From Insolitispirillum peregrinum (GTDB lineage: Bacteria > Pseudomonadota > Alphaproteobacteria > Rhodospirillales > Rhodospirillaceae), in assembly GCF_900156605.1 (NCBI RefSeq), contig NZ_FTOA01000001.1, positions 124,001 to 188,000 on the forward strand: a DNA stretch of 64,000 nucleotides, read 5' to 3'. Shown here piece after piece: positions 61,520 to 64,000 of the stretch. Position 1 is the first letter of the stretch. Each line of letters opens with the position of its first letter. The notes beneath the pieces are model-generated. The model saw only the letters and a program-made list of their open reading frames with translations. It was not told the DNA's origin and searched no databases. The position numbers and the translations under genes were made by a program.

Positions 61520-61910
61520 GGGACAGGCGGGTCTGTGACTGGCGAGACCGTTGTTCTTCGCGCCGCAGCCAGCGCGGTGGGCGTTGGCGCAGGCGGCTGA
61601 CCAGATCTTCCAGCGCCTCGGAAATCGGGCGGTTGGCGTAGGACCGCACCGCCTGAATGTGCAGACTGTTCAGGCGGGCCGAGGCTTCGAGGCCGATATC
61701 CTGCACAAACACCAGCGAACAGCCGCGCAGGGTGCGGATTTTGGCCGCCAGCTTGGCCGGGTCGCCGTCGGCCTGCAACGGCCCGCGAAAGCGGTGGGTG
61801 CGGACCAGATGATAGCCCTCGGCGCTGATGTCAAAGAACATCATGTGCTTGGCCCAGCCGAAATGGGCATCAATCCGCGTCAGATCCTGAGTGGCAACCG
61901 CAACCCGCAT
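61476..61910 (-). CDS. nifX: NifX-like protein with repeat-encoded C-terminus
   Basis: A 144-residue protein. MRVAVATQDLTRIDAHFGWA, the region FFDISAEGYHLVRTHRF and the C-terminal PPRWLRREEQR match NifX of the nitrogenase cofactor pathway, which carries FeMo-cofactor precursors. The last 14 residues (LRAFSVLSGSLQML) come from a family-2 repeat. AAGGAGG precedes the ATG. No nif gene is nearby, so it is an isolated copy; the protein may serve another metal cluster, or the nif cluster may be elsewhere. Confidence 0.8.
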   Translation of the reverse strand: MRVAVATQDLTRIDAHFGWAKHMMFFDISAEGYHLVRTHRFRGPLQADGDPAKLAAKIRTLRGCSLVFVQDIGLEASARLNSLHIQAVRSYANRPISEALEDLVSRLRQRPPRWLRREEQRSRQSQTRLSLRAFSVLSGSLQML

Positions 61911-61960
61911 GGCTCGCCTCCTTTTTATATCCCAATGAATATAACGAATGGCAAAAACAA

Positions 61961-61992
61961 AGCCAGAGGAAAAGTGCGGTTGTCCTCTGGCT
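61961..61992 (-). terminator. Rho-independent terminator after the metallo-hydrolase
   Basis: The stem AGCCAGAGGA / TCCTCTGGCT (10 bp) is followed on the minus strand by TTGTTTTTGCC. It lies directly after the metallo-hydrolase stop, so nifX probably has its own promoter. Confidence 0.88.
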
Positions 61993-62816
61993 CAGGCGAG
62001 AGTCAGTTCCAGATTGTCGCGGGCCACCAGCGCGCCAGACCACAGGGTGCGGGCTTCTTCTTCCAGACGTTCCATGAACTGGTCGTCGTGGTCGGGGTCA
62101 TGGTGGAAAATGGCCAGCCGCTTGGCATCGGCCTGACGGCACAGGCGGACGCCTTCCTGCCATGTCGAATGGCCCCAGCCGACTTTGGCCGGGAATTCGC
62201 TGTCGGTATAGGTGCTGTCATAGATCACCAGATCGGCACCGGCGATCAGGTCCAGAATGGTCTGGTCCGGCTGGCCGGGGATGTGCTCGGTGTCGGTGAC
62301 ATAGCAGACCGAGGCCCCTTTGTAATCAATCCGGTAGCCGGTGGCGCCATTGGGGTGGCGCAGGGGGGCGGTGCGGACCAGCACCCCCGGTTCGGGTTCA
62401 AGGGTTTCGCCCTGCGTGAAGTCGATGAATTCCAGAGTGGCCTGCAACGCATCGAGCGGAACCGGGAAGGTCGGGTTGGCCATCTGGTTGGCCAGCACAT
62501 GATAAATGCCGCCCATCTCTTGCAGGTGACCGGCATAGATGCGGAAGTGGCGGTTGGCCTGAAACGCCGGAGCAAAGAACGGAAAGCCGTTGATGTGGTC
62601 CCAATGGGTGTGGGTCAGCATCAGGCTGCTGCGGCGGATGTCGCGGCGCAGGATTTCATGGCCCAGCCCGCGAATGCCGGTGCCTGCATCAAAAATGATG
62701 GTGTGGTCGTCAAGGGTGACCTGCACGCAACTGGTGTTGCCACCATAGACGACATGGTTCGGGCTTGGGCAGGCGATGCTGCCCCGGACTCCCCAGAACT
62801 TTACGTGCAAGCTCAT
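61992..62816 (-). CDS. Metallo-beta-lactamase-fold hydrolase
   Basis: A 274-residue MBL-fold enzyme. The metal site is H69-T-H71-W-D73-H74 in THTHWDHINGF; the N-terminal KFWGVRGSIACPSPN, GGNTSCVQV and FDAGTGIRGLG are typical of cyclic-nucleotide or phosphodiester-type MBL hydrolases. Later motifs are CYVTDTEHIPG and IYDSTYTDSEF. It is followed by a terminator. The true substrate is unknown. Confidence 0.88.
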   Translation of the reverse strand: MSLHVKFWGVRGSIACPSPNHVVYGGNTSCVQVTLDDHTIIFDAGTGIRGLGHEILRRDIRRSSLMLTHTHWDHINGFPFFAPAFQANRHFRIYAGHLQEMGGIYHVLANQMANPTFPVPLDALQATLEFIDFTQGETLEPEPGVLVRTAPLRHPNGATGYRIDYKGASVCYVTDTEHIPGQPDQTILDLIAGADLVIYDSTYTDSEFPAKVGWGHSTWQEGVRLCRQADAKRLAIFHHDPDHDDQFMERLEEEARTLWSGALVARDNLELTLA

Positions 62817-62975
62817 TGTTGGACCACCGTTGCTGCGCCCGTCAGGCCGTTCATACCAATGACTGTGATGATGTCCCCAGAATGGGGCAGAATCCGTTTA
62901 AATTTACCTAAAGTTTTAGGAAAGGTCGCTTTGTGTCTCAAGGGAAAGGATTTTTTGGTTATCAGAGGCAGGGAG

Positions 62976-63728
62976 TCAGAACGAGACATGATCGCCAATC
63001 CCCCCGTGCCAGTGAGTCGCCACGCTGCCGCCATTGAGGGCAATCTCAATCAGGCCGTTACTGTTGACGTACCAGAAACCGCTCTGCGGTGGGACCGCGC
63101 CAAAGGTTGTCGCCGCACGGACGCGGTGATCCCGGCAGGACAGAACGGCATCAGCAGCAAGAACCGACGGGCGCAGGCCGGTGATGGCGTTGCCGTAATG
63201 GTCGAGATAGACGATTTCGGCCAGATCGTCGGGCCAGTGTGGGCGGTCAAGCTCGGTCGGGGGAAGGGGGGCTGCGTACAGGCACCCCGCCGTCGGCTCT
63301 GCTGCCGGGCGTTCGCCACGCGCAAGGGCCGCCGCCACCGGGGCAAACAGGTCGCGGCCATGAAAGCTGGCGCTGAGGGTTTCCGGACGCCAGAGGATTT
63401 CCCACGCCTCGACGGTTTTTGCCCGGCGGACGATCTGCGCAAACAGGCCGTTATCGGGGCCGACGAACCAGCCCTGCGCTGTGCGAACGATAACCGCTTT
63501 GCGGTCGGTGCCGACGCCGGGGTCCACCACGCACAGAAACACGCTGTCAGCAGGAAAGGGCGTCCGGCAATAGGCCGGAAGCAGGTATGATGCCCGATAG
63601 GGATCAAACACCGGAAGATCGGCGAACAGGTCAATCCGTGGCACAGAGGGGGCATTGAGGGCGAGGACCGCATGCATCTGGCCCATGTACGGGCCTGCAA
63701 GGCCGAAGTCTGTCGCCAAAATCAGCAT
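62976..63728 (-). CDS. SAM hydroxide adenosyltransferase-type protein (DUF62)
   Basis: A 250-residue protein of the SAM-dependent halogenase/hydroxide adenosyltransferase family. The opening MLILATDFGLAGPYMGQMHA, the motif CVVDPGVGTDRKAVIVR and WFVGPDNGLF are diagnostic. Most members hydrolyse S-adenosylmethionine to adenosine and methionine; halogenase activity needs specific residues I cannot confirm. It is upstream of the metallo-hydrolase on the same strand, 159 bp away. Confidence 0.92.
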   Translation of the reverse strand: MLILATDFGLAGPYMGQMHAVLALNAPSVPRIDLFADLPVFDPYRASYLLPAYCRTPFPADSVFLCVVDPGVGTDRKAVIVRTAQGWFVGPDNGLFAQIVRRAKTVEAWEILWRPETLSASFHGRDLFAPVAAALARGERPAAEPTAGCLYAAPLPPTELDRPHWPDDLAEIVYLDHYGNAITGLRPSVLAADAVLSCRDHRVRAATTFGAVPPQSGFWYVNSNGLIEIALNGGSVATHWHGGIGDHVSF

Positions 63729-64000
63729 GGTTGCCCGGTCACTCCCCTGCGCGAATGGTGATAACGTATTGTCCTGATTGAAGTTTTTTGAAAGGCTTCC
63801 GCCCGAAAGAACGGCGATTGTGGCCGATGGATCAGGGCCAACCTGTGACGGTCGTCACGCAACCAGAAATTTATTTCACTTGGGTATTAAGGACCATGGG
63901 TTTGTTTTTATTGTTTTTTTGCCCGATGGTGAAGAAATGTCTTGCCAGATGTCTGGCCGATGCGTATAAACCGCCCACGCCTCGACGTCCCCATCGTCTA
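63729..64000. other. Region at the right edge without convincing gene
   Basis: About 270 bp. It should contain the promoter of the SAM hydrolase. One short plus-strand open frame is visible (about 63 codons from a TTG), without a ribosome-binding site or recognised sequence. Confidence 0.4.

Noticed and set aside
63778-63969. A 63-codon plus-strand frame at the right edge
   Set aside because: TTG start, no ribosome-binding site, no recognised sequence; it is possible but unsupported.

Overview
This is a high-GC, densely packed 64 kb chromosomal segment of an alphaproteobacterium, most likely a member of the Rhodospirillales (Azospirillum/Novispirillum-like). Pointers are the fused anthranilate synthase TrpE(G) with a Trp leader peptide and attenuator, the alphaproteobacterial nucleoid protein GapR, RpoH, a fused indolepyruvate:ferredoxin oxidoreductase, a NifX-like protein, and several Liv- and His-type amino-acid uptake systems. 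No phage, tRNA, rRNA, insertion sequence with a transposase, or CRISPR array was seen.

Layout. 1-5.7 kb: a polar amino-acid ABC transporter (ATPase cut by the left edge), divergent from an alpha-ketoglutarate-semialdehyde-type dehydrogenase and a proline-racemase-family enzyme; together they look like a (hydroxy)proline-type catabolic cluster. 5.8-11.4 kb: an orphan Cas6-like protein, a three-domain sulfotransferase/glycosyltransferase/methyltransferase fusion, and an exported ankyrin protein. 11.5-16.5 kb: an ABC-F ATPase, an orphan HicA-like small protein, then a MarR regulator overlapping a FUSC-type efflux protein. 16.6-25 kb: a minus-strand operon of amidase, N-carbamoyl-amino-acid hydrolase and a complete LivFGMHK uptake system, with a GntR/FadR-type regulator. 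25.3-26.7 kb: a low-GC, probably acquired pair (a MarR-GNAT fusion with its own palindromic operator, and a small unknown gene). 27-30.7 kb: mmsA, an omega-aminotransferase and a divergent cupin regulator (beta-alanine/polyamine-type catabolism). 30.9-36.2 kb: a chemoreceptor, two tandem small membrane proteins, and the trp leader plus trpE(G). 36.2-41.2 kb: malQ, glgX (glycogen breakdown) and a DUF2934 protein. 41.7-43.6 kb: two tandem c-type cytochromes and a lipoprotein. 44.3-47.6 kb: rpoH, topB, bacteriohemerythrin. 47.7-55.8 kb: a BKACE enzyme, an RpiR regulator, apt, a 6-phosphogluconolactonase, a saccharopine-dehydrogenase-like protein divergent from an Lrp regulator, a membrane protein, a GntR regulator and benE. 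56.4-63.7 kb: gapR, the large indolepyruvate oxidoreductase, pncA, nifX, a metallo-hydrolase and a SAM hydrolase.

The most unusual feature is a set of non-coding repeats. Family 1 is a roughly 232 bp MITE-like core with inverted ends, flanked by single or tandem (57-59 bp period) palindromic units; there are four copies plus one core-less copy. Family 2 is a 106 bp element in two near-identical copies. Both families sit directly at gene ends and supply stop codons (a small HicA-like gene, benE, the indolepyruvate oxidoreductase, malQ). Family 2 also supplies the C-terminal residues of TrpE(G) and NifX. Two inverted family-1 copies bracket gapR.

Other points worth following are the complete trp attenuator, the orphan Cas6, the triple-domain fusion, and the unusual Ser/Thr catalytic pair of the proline-racemase-family enzyme. 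All functions are inferred by reading the sequence; no database search was run.
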